From positions 11,233,550 through 11,297,549 of the forward strand of contig OX578286.1 in the NCBI GenBank assembly GCA_951217055.1: a stretch of 64,000 bases of DNA. The letters run 5' to 3'. The notes below the pieces were generated by a model. The model ran no database searches. It had not been told where the DNA came from and saw only the letters and a list, made by a program, of their open reading frames with translations. The DNA comes from Gerris lacustris (Eukaryota > Arthropoda > Insecta > Hemiptera > Gerridae). Positions 46,398 through 56,877 of the stretch are shown here, piece after piece. Positions within the stretch are counted from its first letter, which is position 1. Each line of letters opens with the position of its first letter. The position numbers were made by a program, and so were the translations under genes.

Positions 46398-46570
46398 TTC
46401 AGTGTTGCTTAGTTGGCAAGAGCACTATACTGGAAATATAGAGGCCCGTGGTTCAAATCCCGGCGCTGGAGTCTATTTTTCTCTGTCTATCTCCCGATGT
46501 TAATAATAATTATAATTTGATTTAAACTAAAATTTAAACTTTTCGTATTATGAATACTATACCAAAAACC
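46398..46570 (+). mobile_element. tRNA-derived SINE-like copy 2 with near-intact cloverleaf
   Basis: The first 73 bases (46398-46470) fold as a tRNA. The acceptor TTCAGTG pairs with CGCTGGA (7 pairs, two G-T), and the D-arm is GCTTAGTTGGCAAGAGC. The anticodon stem CTATA/TATAG encloses CTGGAAA (anticodon GGA), and the T-loop is TTCAAAT. The T-stem has two mismatches and there is no long variable arm, so it is not a normal serine tRNA. The body TTTTTCTCTGTCTATCTCCC, TTGATTTAAACTAAAATTTA and TATGAATACTA is shared with copy 1 about 450 bases upstream, which marks it as a SINE. Confidence 0.78.
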
Positions 46571-46574
46571 TTTT

Positions 46575-47695
46575 TGATTTTTTTTCCGGAACCATCAATT
46601 TCATATATTATGGAGGTCCGACTATAGTTTCTTTTAGGTCCGGATCGACTCAGAGTTAACTTATAACTGAAAGAAGAGATCTACTCGATGTGGTTCATCA
46701 GAGTAAAACATATCTGACCCTTGTGGGATTTGAAACGTCACCAGATACGTCGATGTTATAGGACTTAGGTTTGAGGCAAGTGTTGTGAGTAGGCAAATCA
46801 CTAAGTTTTGCCACTTACAAACGTAATAAAGGTCAAAGTTCCCAGAAGTTATTAAGTTGCTATAGAACCCTCTTATCTCTAAAAATGTTTCCGGCTTATG
46901 AGTAGATCATTTACAATAAAAATCAATTACCAACTGTATTTATATGCAAATTTCATAGACCTTTTGTTAATGTTTTGGTCTAGTTCTCCTTTCATAATAT
47001 AAAAAAAAGAGTATATACATATATTATTGTAAAATAATTGAACGTCAAACATGCATTGAATTTTTCGTAACACAGACCATATATTTTTCATGTATATACA
47101 TAATAAAGTGAAATCTAGAAGGCATGTACTTAGAAAAAAATCTATAAGTAGTAGAATAAGGAACTATACATAGTATATGGGTACTTAATACAAGTTGGTA
47201 ACCTAATATACTGTGAGAAGCCCTTTTTTATATTTCGAAAAGCTATGTAAGGGAAACCCTAGCTCACCCTAGGCTGAATGAGGGCTCTTCATATGACGCT
47301 ATTTCATTACCCTTTTCAACAAACCATACAGCGTAACCCAGTAATAACCTAACACACTGTAAATAAATGCGACGCAGTCAGTTACCGACTTGGAAAAAAA
47401 CAAAGAAGGGCTTAGATGACACTATGTTATTTAAGGGGTAGACCTACCACGATGAAGTGTGGTTAAAAATAAAAATCAAAGACAGGTTTCTTTTAAAGAG
47501 AACGAGATTTGAAATCTTTAAAAGATTGTAAAGAACTGGAGGTAGATTATGAATATGCCAACATAGATTATGATACTGATCTTGAACCCTCTACGATCAG
47601 ACCTAACTTAAGAAAGATTATTATCCATGTCAAACTAACTTAGATTATGGCGCTGATCTCTTAAATAAATGGTAAATTAAAGTTGTTGTCAAGTT
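46575..47695. other. AT-rich spacer
   Basis: Low-copy looking sequence. No gene, repeat family or structured element can be supported. Confidence 0.5.
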
Positions 47696-47696
47696 C

Positions 47697-48301
47697 ACAT
47701 AAGAGCACTTCTTTTGATTGTTACTCCCCTTACAAAAAAAAAATCAGAGGGAGTAACAATCTAAAGAAGGTGTACGGAATTTTTCTTCTTTAGGCTGTTA
47801 CTCCCCTTATAAAAAACAGAAGGGAGTAACAATCTAAAGAAGGTGTACGGAATTACCTTCTTTAGGCTGTAACTCCCCTTATAAAAATCAGAGGGAAGTA
47901 ACAATCTAAAGAAGGTGTACGGAATTTTTCTTCTTTAGGCTGTTACTCCCCTTATAAAAAACAGAAGGGAGTAACAATCTAAAGAAGGTGTACGGAATTA
48001 CCTTCTTTAGGCTGTAACTCCCCTTATAAAAATCAGAGGGAAGTAACAATCTAAAAAAGGGCTACGGAATGTTCTTCTTTAGACTGTTACTCCCCTTATA
48101 AAAAACAGAAGGGAGTAACAATCTAAAGAAATTGTACAGAATGTTCTTCTTTAGACTGAGAAGTGTGATATTCCTTTGTCCCAAAGTACATTGGACCTAA
48201 ACTTCCCTTTATCTTAATAATAGTTATTTAGTAAAAGTCATTTATATTCTAAAAAAAAAAAACATTGGGGAGTAACAATCGAAAGAAGTAACCACATAAG
48301 T
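47697..48301. mobile_element. ACTCCCC MITE copy 7, amplified, with near-perfect 8-bp target duplication
   Basis: The element 47705-48293 is flanked by ACATAAGA (47697-47704) and ACATAAGT (48294-48301). The interior is an array of about six palindromic units of roughly 75 bases: GTTACTCCCCTTATAAAAAA, CAGAAGGGAGTAACAATCTA and AAGAAGGTGTACGGAATT. This amplification is independent of the one at 31395-32075, because the linker (GTGTACGGAATT) and the loop differ. Confidence 0.88.
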
Positions 48302-48304
48302 TAT

Positions 48305-48810
48305 AATGCTTATCTAAGAACTATAAATATAATCTTGGGGCAGTGCCCCGGCCAAGACGAGCACAGCCGAACCATTTTACTGGAACCATCTCTAGGAATT
48401 TTGGACCCACCTCTATAATGTTATTAAAGATACTTAGATATTTAAAATTAATTTTAAGTTAGAGTTCATTTTAAAGTGAACTAGAAATATAAATTTCCCA
48501 CCTCTACCTGTATTGGTTTATAAGATATTTGAGCCGAAAGTTTTATTATTTTGTCACTCATATATAAAGACATAATTCTAAGGTACTTCTAGCAATCCTA
48601 GAAACTTAAAATTTTGTGTACAGGTATTGTTTAATGTAAAAATAAAAGAAAAGTTACATCTGAAAACATCTTGTTCTTTGCTCCTCTCAAGGCTAAAAGA
48701 AAAACCGACTATGCAAAATTAATAAAAAATTGTAACTTGTTTACTAGCGCTACCTACTAGAGAACTTCGAAACTAAAGTATTATTTTACTCTCATTAATA
48801 GAATTTTGGG
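48305..48810. other. AT-rich spacer
   Basis: Nothing recognised apart from a GC-richer patch near 48340-48370. Confidence 0.45.
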
Positions 48811-48811
48811 G

Positions 48812-48880
48812 GTTTCGATCCCGTGCCATGACGCTCTGATTGAAATAGCTCACTCATAACATTTAATGACCACACCATAC
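48812..48880 (-). mobile_element. tRNA-like B-box fragment, minus strand
   Basis: The minus strand reads GCGTCATGGCACGGGATCGA then AACCC, a good tRNA T-arm/B box. A possible D-arm lies upstream but is not convincing. Possible SINE or tRNA pseudogene remnant, head-to-head with the next entry. Confidence 0.4.
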
Positions 48881-48887
48881 CAGCTTC

Positions 48888-48998
48888 GGTGGTACAATGT
48901 AAAGGTATGATGTGGGAAGTTTCTGGAACTCTCTACCACGGGGCTAGTAAAATGGGCCAAATGTGGCATGACTGCAAGGTTCGAACAAGTGGTCCGTC
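48888..48998 (+). mobile_element. tRNA-like A and B boxes, plus strand, interrupted
   Basis: TTCGGTGGTACAATGTAAAGG resembles an A box, and CAAGGTTCGAACAAGTGG at about 48976 resembles a B box. They are about 85 bases apart, too far for a normal tRNA. This fits a SINE head with an insertion. Confidence 0.4.
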
Positions 48999-49074
48999 CC
49001 ACCCGTCTAACTATAACTACAAATTTAAAGAAATAGTATGGAAATGAGTATTTGAGACATGCGCAATTTCGTAT

Positions 49075-49835
49075 TATAAGCAGAGATATATGATAACCTG
49101 ACTTAACCTTAAACTAGTCTGGGAGTTTACAGTTTTCAAAATTGTTGTAAAATAATGTTCTAAAAACTTCTCATGGAAACACATTCTGTTTGAAACCAAA
49201 GCAGTTTTCAAAACTTCTCGTGGAAACACATTCTGTTTGAAACCAAAACAGTTTCCATAACTTCTCATGGAAACTCATTCTGTTTGAAACCAAAACAGTT
49301 TTTAAAACTTCTCATGGAAACACATTCGGTTTGAAACCAAAACAGTTTTCAAAACTTCTCATGGAAACTCATTCGGTTTGAAACCAAAGCAATTTTCAAA
49401 ACTTCTCATGGAAACACATTCGGTTTGAAACCAAAACAGTTTTCATAACTCCCCATGGAAACACATTCGGTTTGAAACTAAAAAAGTTTTCAAAACTTCT
49501 CATGGAAACACATTCTGTTTGAAAGCAAAACACTTTTCAAAACTTCTCACGGAAACACATTTGGTTTGAAACCAAAACAGTTTTCAAACCTTCTCATGGA
49601 AACACATTTGGTTTGAAACCAAAACAGTTTTCAAAACTTCTCATGGAAACACATTCTGTTTGAAAGCAAAACACTTTTCAAAACTTCTCACGGAAACACA
49701 TTCGGTTTGAAACCAAAACAGTTTTCAAACCTTCTCATGGAAACACATTTGGTTTGAAACCAAAACAGTTTTCAAAACTTCTCATGGAAACACATTCGGT
49801 TTGAAACCGAAACAGTTTTCAAAAGGGGTTTTGAA
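49075..49835 (+). repeat. Minisatellite, 47-bp unit, ~14 copies
   Basis: The unit carries AACTTCTCATGGAAACACAT, TCGGTTTGAAACCAAAACAG and TTTTCAA. GGTTTGAAACC is a palindrome, so each unit can form a small stem. A 141-bp higher-order repeat (three units) is visible from the shared CACTTTTCAAAACTTCTCACG variant at about 49530 and 49671. Confidence 0.95.
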
Positions 49836-49839
49836 AACT

Positions 49840-50610
49840 CATAGAAACGTTGTATATATAAGAGTTATAAAATTGAGGAAAAAAACCTCAAAGAGGTTAT
49901 TAAATATTGCATTAAACGAATAGTAAATAATATCATGTGTCAGAAAATAAGTTCATGGAAAAATAAAAAAAATAATTAAATTTTTTTCTACTTTTTATAA
50001 AGAGATCCGATTGAAGATAAGAAAATAATATTTAATTAACATTTCTATAAAGGATGTAACTTATTTGAAAAAATAATGGAGAATGTCTTGGAAATGTTCC
50101 AATAATTATCCATGAATATTTACCATTTACCTTGGTATACTTATATACATTTTTATTATTTTTTTATAAATAAAAATAATAATGTAGAGGATGTCATATC
50201 CTTATATTCTTTTACTGATTGTCCTGTTATGATAAAACTGTCAACTTGTTATTATTTTTTTATTCTTCTCTTACACAAATACGTGATAGTTCAAAAAGGG
50301 AGATACTTTTTAAAAAACATAGAAATCATTTTTGAATTATGTCATTTAGAGGTCAACTTTCTTTATGCCATTTTTATTTCTTTTTTTTTTTAAACTCGAA
50401 GGAAAAACAATAAAAAAAAAGGATTTATGCTGCTTAAATAACTTTGAAGCGAAGGCCGTTGAGAAGTTGTTTCTTTGAACATTCACTTTCATGTAAACAT
50501 TAGTGTGATATTGACAGAGATTATTTTCCTTCTACAATGACTTATATGTCACAATGAATTTTGGTAAAACACTTAAGCAATTAGGGTGTCACATCTTTCA
50601 TCGCGTCACC
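49840..50610. other. AT-rich spacer
   Basis: The 93-codon frame at 50112-50393 is AT-rich and hydrophobic by composition, with no domain. Nothing supported. Confidence 0.5.
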
Positions 50611-50612
50611 TT

Positions 50613-50789
50613 ATAATCATCGTTACTTCTTTAGATTGTTACTCCCCTCGTTTTTCTTTTTAATATAAATGACTAACTAAATAACTATTAAGACAAAGTG
50701 ATGTTTAGTCCAATGTACTTTGGGACAAAGGAATATCACATTCCTGTTTTTATTAGGAGAGTAACAGTCTAAAGAAGTTCCATAATCCT
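50613..50789. mobile_element. ACTCCCC MITE copy 8, short form with 8-bp target duplication
   Basis: The element 50621-50781 begins CGTTACTTCTTTAGATTG and ends CTAAAGAAGTTCC. It is flanked by ATAATCAT and ATAATCCT (7 of 8 match). At 161 bp it is one of the shortest copies and has a single inner palindrome, which probably reflects the unamplified form. Confidence 0.86.
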
Positions 50790-50859
50790 CAACTGTAAGT
50801 GATTTGGTAATTCTTTAACATTTTACTTTGGTAATTCTTAACTTTTTGAGAGTAAATAT

Positions 50860-51710
50860 ATCAATTCATGTTCTTGCTTAAGACTCTCTTCAAGAGCTTT
50901 CCAAAACCACAAGAGAGTTTTCTTACAAATGTACATTGCCAGAACACATTCAAGTTTTTGCTTTAGACTTACTTTGAGCTTTCTTAAATTACAAGAGAGT
51001 TTTCTTAAAAATCCAGATTCCCGCAGCACATTCATGATCTTGCTTAAGACATACTTTAAGAGAATTCCAAAAGCACAAGAGAGTTCACTGATCATTCATG
51101 TTCTTGCTTAAGACTTACTTTAACAGCTTTCCAAAAGCTGTAGAGTGTTCACAGCACATTCATGTTCTTTCTTAAGACTTACTTTAAGAGCTTTCCAGAA
51201 GCAATAGAGAATTCACAGCACATTCATGTTCTAGCTTAAGACATACTTTAACAGCTTTCGAAAAGCACAAGAGAGTTCACAGCACATACATGTTTTTGCT
51301 TAAGACTTACTTTAAGAGCTTTCCAGAAGCACTAGGGAGTTCACAGCACATTCATGTTCTGGCTTAAGACTTACTCTAAGAGCTTTCCAGAAGCTATAGA
51401 GAATTCACAGCACATTCATGTTCTAGCTTAAGACATACTTTAAGAGCTTTCGAAAAGCACAAGAGAGTTCACAGCACATACATGTTTTTGCTTAAGACTT
51501 ACTTTAAGAGCTTTCCAGAAGCACTAGGGAGTTCACAGCACATTCATGTTCTGGCTTAAGACTTACTCTAAGAGCTTTCCAGAAGCTATAGAGAATTTAC
51601 AGCACATTCGTGTTCTAGCTTAAGACTTACTTTAACAGCTTTCCAGAAGCACTAGAGAGTTCACAGCACATTCATGTTCTTGCTTAAGACTTACTCTAAG
51701 AGTTTTCTTA
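50860..51710 (+). repeat. Minisatellite, ~64-bp unit, ~13 copies
   Basis: The unit carries CACAGCACATTCATGTTCTT, GCTTAAGACTTACTTTAAGA and GCTTTCCAGAAGCACTAGAG followed by AGTT. A higher-order repeat of three units (about 190 bp) is visible from the shared CTATAGAGAATTCACAG and CACTAGGGAGTTCACAG variants. Frames on both strands are artefacts. Confidence 0.95.
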
Positions 51711-51714
51711 TAGT

Positions 51715-52420
51715 AAGAACTTAAGTTGATGGTTAAGCTCATGAGAGAAGGTAGTTGTTTTGTGTTAAGCTCGAGTCTGTTTTAAGTTTTTGCCTCTCTC
51801 CTCTCACTGACCTTGGATGCTGGGAGAAGGTCCAGCCCATGTGTGTTGGGTAGAGTAGAATGTGAAGCCACGGCCCCAAACAGAAAGAAAAGAAAAAAAC
51901 CTTCTTCTAACGGCCTCAGAGGCCTTGTCCTTTTGTCTTTATTTTCTTTATTTTTTTTTTAGGCCTATTCCTGTCCCTACTACATCATAAAGAAAAAATG
52001 CGAAAGAGGAGGAATCGAACGGCCAAATGGTGTACAGTGTAGAGGCCTTATTTTTGGACGTAGAAATAAAAGAGTCGTGAGCGAACTATTTGATTTACCG
52101 CTTCTAAAAACAAAGTCTCGAATCCTTTTCATAAATACCTATAATTATTTTTAATCTAATAATAAATTATATTTTTAAACGCTGATTAATTAATTATGCA
52201 TAATATTTTCAATCATTTTTTAATAATAAATAATATAGATATTAACTATTGGCAGGACCAAACTGTTCAAAGGTTGTTGCGTCAGTACAAAGTGTAAAAT
52301 TATTTGTATGGATTTGATAAAGAATCAAACATATTTTAAAATATCAAAAACCTAATAGATCATGAGTTATGATTATAATTTTAATTATTGGTCATTATTA
52401 ATTATCAATAAGCCTCTTAA
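51715..52420. other. Spacer with a GC-richer segment
   Basis: About 51760-51990 is less AT-rich and contains the palindrome GGCCTCAGAGGCC. GAATCGAACGGCC near 52014 resembles a tRNA B box on the minus strand but has no A box. Past 52100 it is AT-rich. Confidence 0.4.
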
Positions 52421-52429
52421 CTTTTTTCA

Positions 52430-52815
52430 TATAAAGAGAAAGTATTGCCATATCGCGAAAAGTAGATTTCAGATATTTTAATTGATATACACATTTTGAG
52501 GTCCCCTGATTTAAAAAAAAGTGTTTTTTTAAAAAAATATTCTGTCTGTAGTCTTTGCAGACGCGTAGAGCCTAAAGTACTGGACCGATTTTGTCGAAAT
52601 TTGGCACACATGTTCTGAAAAAGCATACCCCGAGGTAAAATTGAGATATTAATTATAACTCTGAATTTGGCTACTGCTAAAAAATGATGAAACGTAAAAA
52701 AAAAAAAAAATCTTGAGACGATTTTTAATAAAAATGTATAAAATGTAGTCTATTTAAATACGAATCTGACGATAAAAGCCATTTTCCCGGTAAAAATGTA
52801 GTTTCCGAGATATTG
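52430..52815 (+). repeat. Family B dispersed repeat, copy 1
   Basis: It shares AGAGAAAGTATTG, TTTGCAGAC, GAAATTTGGCACACATGTTC, CCCCGAGGTAAAATTGAG and CTATTTAAATACGAATCT..CGAT with the sequence at 63680-64000. It carries the same AAATTTGG..CACATG core as family F. Class unknown. Confidence 0.75.
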
Positions 52816-52828
52816 ATGAATAATTTCA

Positions 52829-53423
52829 AGATAAAAAGAACTTTTTCTTACTACGTTCTTAAATTTTCTGTTGAATCGTATGTAATGTTGATAATATAAT
52901 TGTTATTGTTATATGATATATAATGTTAGTGAAAAAAAAAAAAAAAAAAAAAAAGTTCCGATTTTATTTACTTCACATATGACAACCATCTAGAGAGCTG
53001 ATCTTAAACTTATAAAAGGACAAATCGTTGTACAACGGATCTCCCCAACACCAAATCTAAAGCATGCCATCGATATATTTGAAATAATATAAATAATATA
53101 GTCGATGTTTCCTGTTTTGCTGTCATTCAATGTTTATCTATCACAAATTTGAAACCCGTCAAAATGAAGATTGCGTAAATATGGGACATGGCAAAACAAA
53201 TAAAATAACTTGCGGATTTTTTCCGTACAGCAAAATTTGCTGAAAACCAATTAAATTCTGCTGAAAGATGGCTAAAAGTATTAAAATAATGCATTGTCAT
53301 CGTGTTCTGAGCTAAACGTTTCAAAAGTCTAGCTATTCGGGAAGTTAGTTAGAAATCGATTGCCAGATTTGTACCGGACAAACAAACAAACAAACAAGAT
53401 AGCAAGCTAATAAAAACGTAGTA
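52829..53423 (+). mobile_element. Family C (TACTACG) MITE, plus copy
   Basis: CTACGTTCTTA at 52851 and TAAAAACGTAG ending at 53421 are inverted and bordered by TA, as in Tc1/mariner-type elements. The interior contains an A run (52930-52954), GAGAGCTGATCTTAAACTTA and CCAGATTTGTACCGGACAAA followed by (CAAA)n. Similarity to the copy at 63022 extends about 25 bases outside the left terminus (TTTCAAGATAAAAAGAACTT), so the true end may lie further out. Confidence 0.85.
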
Positions 53424-53429
53424 AAATAA

Positions 53430-53840
53430 ATCTGATTTTGATGAAAATCAAAAACAAAATGTAAACAACCACCTGTTTAACAAAAAAAATCAATTTAATG
53501 AGATATTATGAAATTAAAATACAGCTCAATCAATTTGAGAACGTTTGAGTTGCCTCAGACCGATTTTGATATTATAATTTTAGTTTTACCTCTACATTAA
53601 GGTCCGGTTAAATGGCTGTGGTCTTCTCTACGTTTATTTATACTTAAGAAATCACCTTGGTGAGTCATTACCCAAATTGATATCTGGATTCCTACAGTTA
53701 GAAGAATGGCCTGCAGGTAGATCCGGTGTCACTAACCATATTACACAAACTAATGAAGTAATTGCTTCTACCCTAAGGCAACCTCATGATTATGGCTACC
53801 CACTTCATTACCTCGATATCAACGCGCCATTCCATTAACC
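53430..53840. other. Spacer
   Basis: Moderately AT-rich with no recognisable family. Confidence 0.45.
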
Positions 53841-53849
53841 AAATAATTA

Positions 53850-53935
53850 ATAACATAACGCCAGAACAGGATTTGAATCGAGAAAGAAGTATCATTTGAT
53901 TCAGACCGCTTTATTGGTAACCCAAACATCAATTT
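53850..53935 (-). mobile_element. tRNA-like segment, minus strand
   Basis: The minus strand reads GGTTACCAATAAAGCGGTCT (A-box-like) and, about 40 bases later, TCTCGATTCAAATCCTGTTC (good B box). Spacing suits a tRNA-derived SINE head or tRNA pseudogene. No body was matched elsewhere in the window. Confidence 0.5.
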
Positions 53936-54115
53936 TGAAAAACTAAAGATGTGCCTAAATTACTACTTGCTTAAATTGATTTCAGATCAGCATTTTTCTT
54001 TCTTTAGAACATAATTTAATGAACATTTTTGGGTAAAAAATAATTAATTATGCATAATATGGTACTGAAATTATATTTTCTTTGTATAAACCTTATAATT
54101 CAATCCTTACGAACC

Positions 54116-54289
54116 TTACAGATGGCCTACAAAAAAGTGTGTGACAAACATAAAGCTAGAATTTTGTGTATAAGTAAATCTTTTGGTGCTTTTTAAGATT
54201 ATATGATCGGCTAAGTTCGTCTGCGGGACATCATAGCTTGGCAATAGGCATTTGAAAAAAAAAAAAAAACCGGTGGAGAGCGGCCATGT
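54116..54289 (-). repeat. Family D, left arm (inverted)
   Basis: This 170-base stretch is the reverse complement of 55322-55505. It includes AGCTTGGCAATAGGC, CTAAGTTCGTCTGCGGGAC and GGTGGAGAGCGGCCATGT. With the plus copy at 55190-55511 it forms a long inverted repeat that was later split by the hAT-like insertion. Confidence 0.8.
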
Positions 54290-55184
54290 CAGTGGCGCAC
54301 CCAGGGGGGGGGGGTACAGGGGGCACGTGCCCCCCCCAAAGCCAGACCTAAAAATTAAGTATGCAATTCCGCAGCACATGTTAAAGTAATAGTGTTGTGA
54401 TAGTCAAAAAATAAATAAATAAATAAGTAATTATATACCTAGTTTAGCCCGACATTTTTTTTGGGGGGGGGGGGGGATTTAAAAAGACGTCCCCCCCCCC
54501 CCAAAGCCAAAGACGTAAAATTTAAGTATGCAATTTCGCAGCACATGTTAAAGTAATAGTGAAAAAAAAAATAAAGTAATTATATACCTAGTTTAGCCTG
54601 ACATATTTTTTTGGCGTTTAAAAAGACGTGGACTTTTATGTTGATTTTTAACCTAATACTACCAGCTAATTTCTGTTAAACTCAAAACATTTGGCGTACG
54701 TATTTTTTTTTTTTTGTTTTTTTTTTTTGTTAATTCACATAACTAAAATATTTTTAAAATGTACCAATTTATTTTTCTGGCTACTAAAATAAAACATTAA
54801 TCTATTATATAATGTACAACTTTTAATAATAAAATATTATTAGTATGTATATAATTTTGTTTAAATAAAATACCCCGGTCTTCATGTCCCGTTCATAAAA
54901 AACTTAAATAATTTGTATATAATAACATTTTAGATGCTCTTAGAATAGGCTAAAAAGACGTCTTCAAGTAACGTAAACTATAAAAAATTTCCCCCCTAAA
55001 AGAGAGCCCAGCCCCCTTCAAAATTGGCTGGATCCACCCTTGATATAAAGTAATTTAAGAACAAAGAAATCCAGACTGGTTAATTGTCTGTGATTATGCT
55101 AAGCCCACATTACATCCCCCCCCTTATTTTTTTTAATCTGTGCCCCTCCCAAAAATAAATCCTGGGTGCGCCACTGGGCCATGT
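54282..55184. mobile_element. hAT-like transposon relic with perfect 8-bp target duplication
   Basis: The element 54290-55176 (887 bp) has perfect 16-bp inverted ends, CAGTGGCGCACCCAGG and CCTGGGTGCGCCACTG, and identical 8-bp flanks GGCCATGT (54282-54289 and 55177-55184). The CAGTGGCG start and the 8-bp duplication fit the hAT superfamily. Inside, a roughly 170-bp block (AAAGCCA.A, AGTATGCAATTCCGCAGCAC, ATGTTAAAGTAATAGTG) is duplicated in tandem, with C and G runs at 54307-54342 and 54459-54502. No transposase remains, so it is non-autonomous. Confidence 0.93.
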
Positions 55185-55515
55185 CCCGCCTTTTATGGTG
55201 AAATCAAATATTACTCCAAATCAAGGTGGTCAGCTATCAAGGGACAAACTAACATCAACTTGATTTTCGGTCTAACAACTAATATTGTACTTAGGATCAT
55301 GAAAAGCACATTGTCTACCGTAATTGGTGGGACATGGCCACTCTCCACCGGTTTGATTTTTTTTGTCAAATCCCTATTGCCAAGCTATGTTCCGAAAACG
55401 AACTTAGCCGACCACATATTCTTAAAAGGCACCAAAGGATTTACTTATACACGAAATTCTAGCTTGATGTTAGTCAGACACTTTTTTGCACGCTATCTCC
55501 TGGACTATTAATTTT
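55185..55515 (+). repeat. Family D, plus copy 1 (centre and right arm)
   Basis: It shares AAATATTACTCCAAATCAA, GGACAAACTAACA.CAACTT, GAC.AACTTAGCC.ACCACAT and GACACTT.TTTGCACGCTAT with 61445-61745. An open frame of 123 codons covers it, but substitutions between copies fall at all codon positions and the last copy is frameshifted. I therefore read it as repeat DNA rather than a gene. Confidence 0.75.
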
Positions 55516-55519
55516 GTAG

Positions 55520-56085
55520 GATATTTTTAATTTCACATTACTTTGTTGGATATTATTTTGTATGAGCCTTAAAAAAGATAATTTTGAAGGATTCCCATAT
55601 GGTGGCTCATCATTTAAACCTTCTGTTGTCAAATTTTGTGGGTAATTTGACAGTGGTAATCTTTCAGCGTACGTATCCAAAAGATACTATTATCTGTTTA
55701 AGTTATCATCGAACAAAGAATACAAACAACTTTTGGATACTTAAGATATCAGAAATCAAAAGGCACCAAATTTATATCGAATATTTACGATACATTTAGT
55801 TCCACATTTCAGACTTACTCATATTACTTGATTATATTACTTGATTATATTACTCATACTTGATACTGAATTTAAATCTAATCTAATTATTGTAAAAATT
55901 GTTCAATAGATAATTGTTCAATTTTCATCTAAATAAAATTTTATTTCCATGAATATCTTCAAAATTCGATATTTGGAAATTCAAAATTTCCAAAGAAAAC
56001 GACTGAAATGGTTAGATATTAATTTAAATAGACTAAATTTGGGGATTTTTAAAATAAAAATCGTTTATACCGTTTTTGAGAAACA
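55520..56085. other. AT-rich spacer
   Basis: Short overlapping frames on both strands have no domain. Nothing supported. Confidence 0.5.
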
Positions 56086-56092
56086 ATTTTAC

Positions 56093-56690
56093 TTCCGAGC
56101 TTACCGAAGGTAACGGAAGCTGAGTGATCGTTCTGAAGAATAAAAATATATTATGTCTCCGATTTCAAAAATTCCAAGACAGAAATCCGTTTCACACATC
56201 AGAGAACAATTTTTGGTCCCGTGTCTTTCTGTTTGTCACTCAATTGTTGCGAATCGACATAATCTTAAAAACCACACGTCCGATTTAAATGAAAATTTTA
56301 TGGTAGGTCACAATTAGCCCATTGTTGGTTCCCATATAAGTTTCAACCTTCTGCGCCCATTTGTTTCTCTTGAACATGCGCACAAACAAAGATTTATTTA
56401 CATCTATATCTTCAAAAGTACTCATTTTATGAAATGTTGATGGTTTGTCGAAAGAAGACCACAGATAGCACAAGATAAATGTCAACTTTCTGCGCTCTTT
56501 TACTTTGGCTTAATTGATACTTTAATTCATATAAAAAATCAAAAAAAAAATTGAAATATAAATAAAAGAACGAAGGAAACAATTAAATAAATTAGACAAT
56601 AATGGCTTGTAAAAACATAGAATCATTGAAGTACGTGATAGGATGCGAGGAAGCTATGTGCCACACTAATTGGCAGTCTATTTTTTAGAG
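56093..56690 (-). mobile_element. Family A, near-complete minus copy 11
   Basis: It starts with the hairpin end CCGAGCTTACCGAAGGTAAC and ends ACACTAATTGGCAGTCTATT. All core blocks are present, and the GACA tract is nearly lost. Confidence 0.92.
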
Positions 56691-56799
56691 TGTTTTATGG
56701 GTAGCGAACATTTTTTTTAAACAAGTATGGCAAAAATCACATTTTTAGACAGGAAAACTTGTATTTCTATCAAAATATGAATACCATTTTTGCTGTAAC

Positions 56800-56850
56800 A
56801 ATACTTTCTCTCTGTTATATATATACAACATATATGAGAAAGTAAAGAAT
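56800..56850. repeat. Stem-loop ACTTTCTC...GAGAAAGT
   Basis: ACTTTCTC and GAGAAAGT enclose an AT-rich loop. The same stem with a similar loop closes family E near 22232-22272, and half of it opens family B (AGAGAAAGTATTG). This suggests a shared element end. Confidence 0.65.
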
Positions 56851-56877
56851 TGCTCAATTTGGTGCGGGTAGACTCGT

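Noticed and set aside
46398..46470. Functional serine tRNA (GGA anticodon)
   Set aside because: It has no long variable arm as tRNA-Ser requires, the T-stem is mismatched, and the downstream body is repeated, so it is a SINE head.
51990..52060. tRNA on the minus strand (GTTCGATTCC)
   Set aside because: Only a B-box-like word is present. No A box or acceptor stem.
55140..55511. 123-codon protein that looks conserved in two other places
   Set aside because: The first codons lie in the hAT-like terminus. Differences between copies occur at all codon positions, and the 61.4-kb copy has a frameshift and stop. The conservation is that of repeat DNA.
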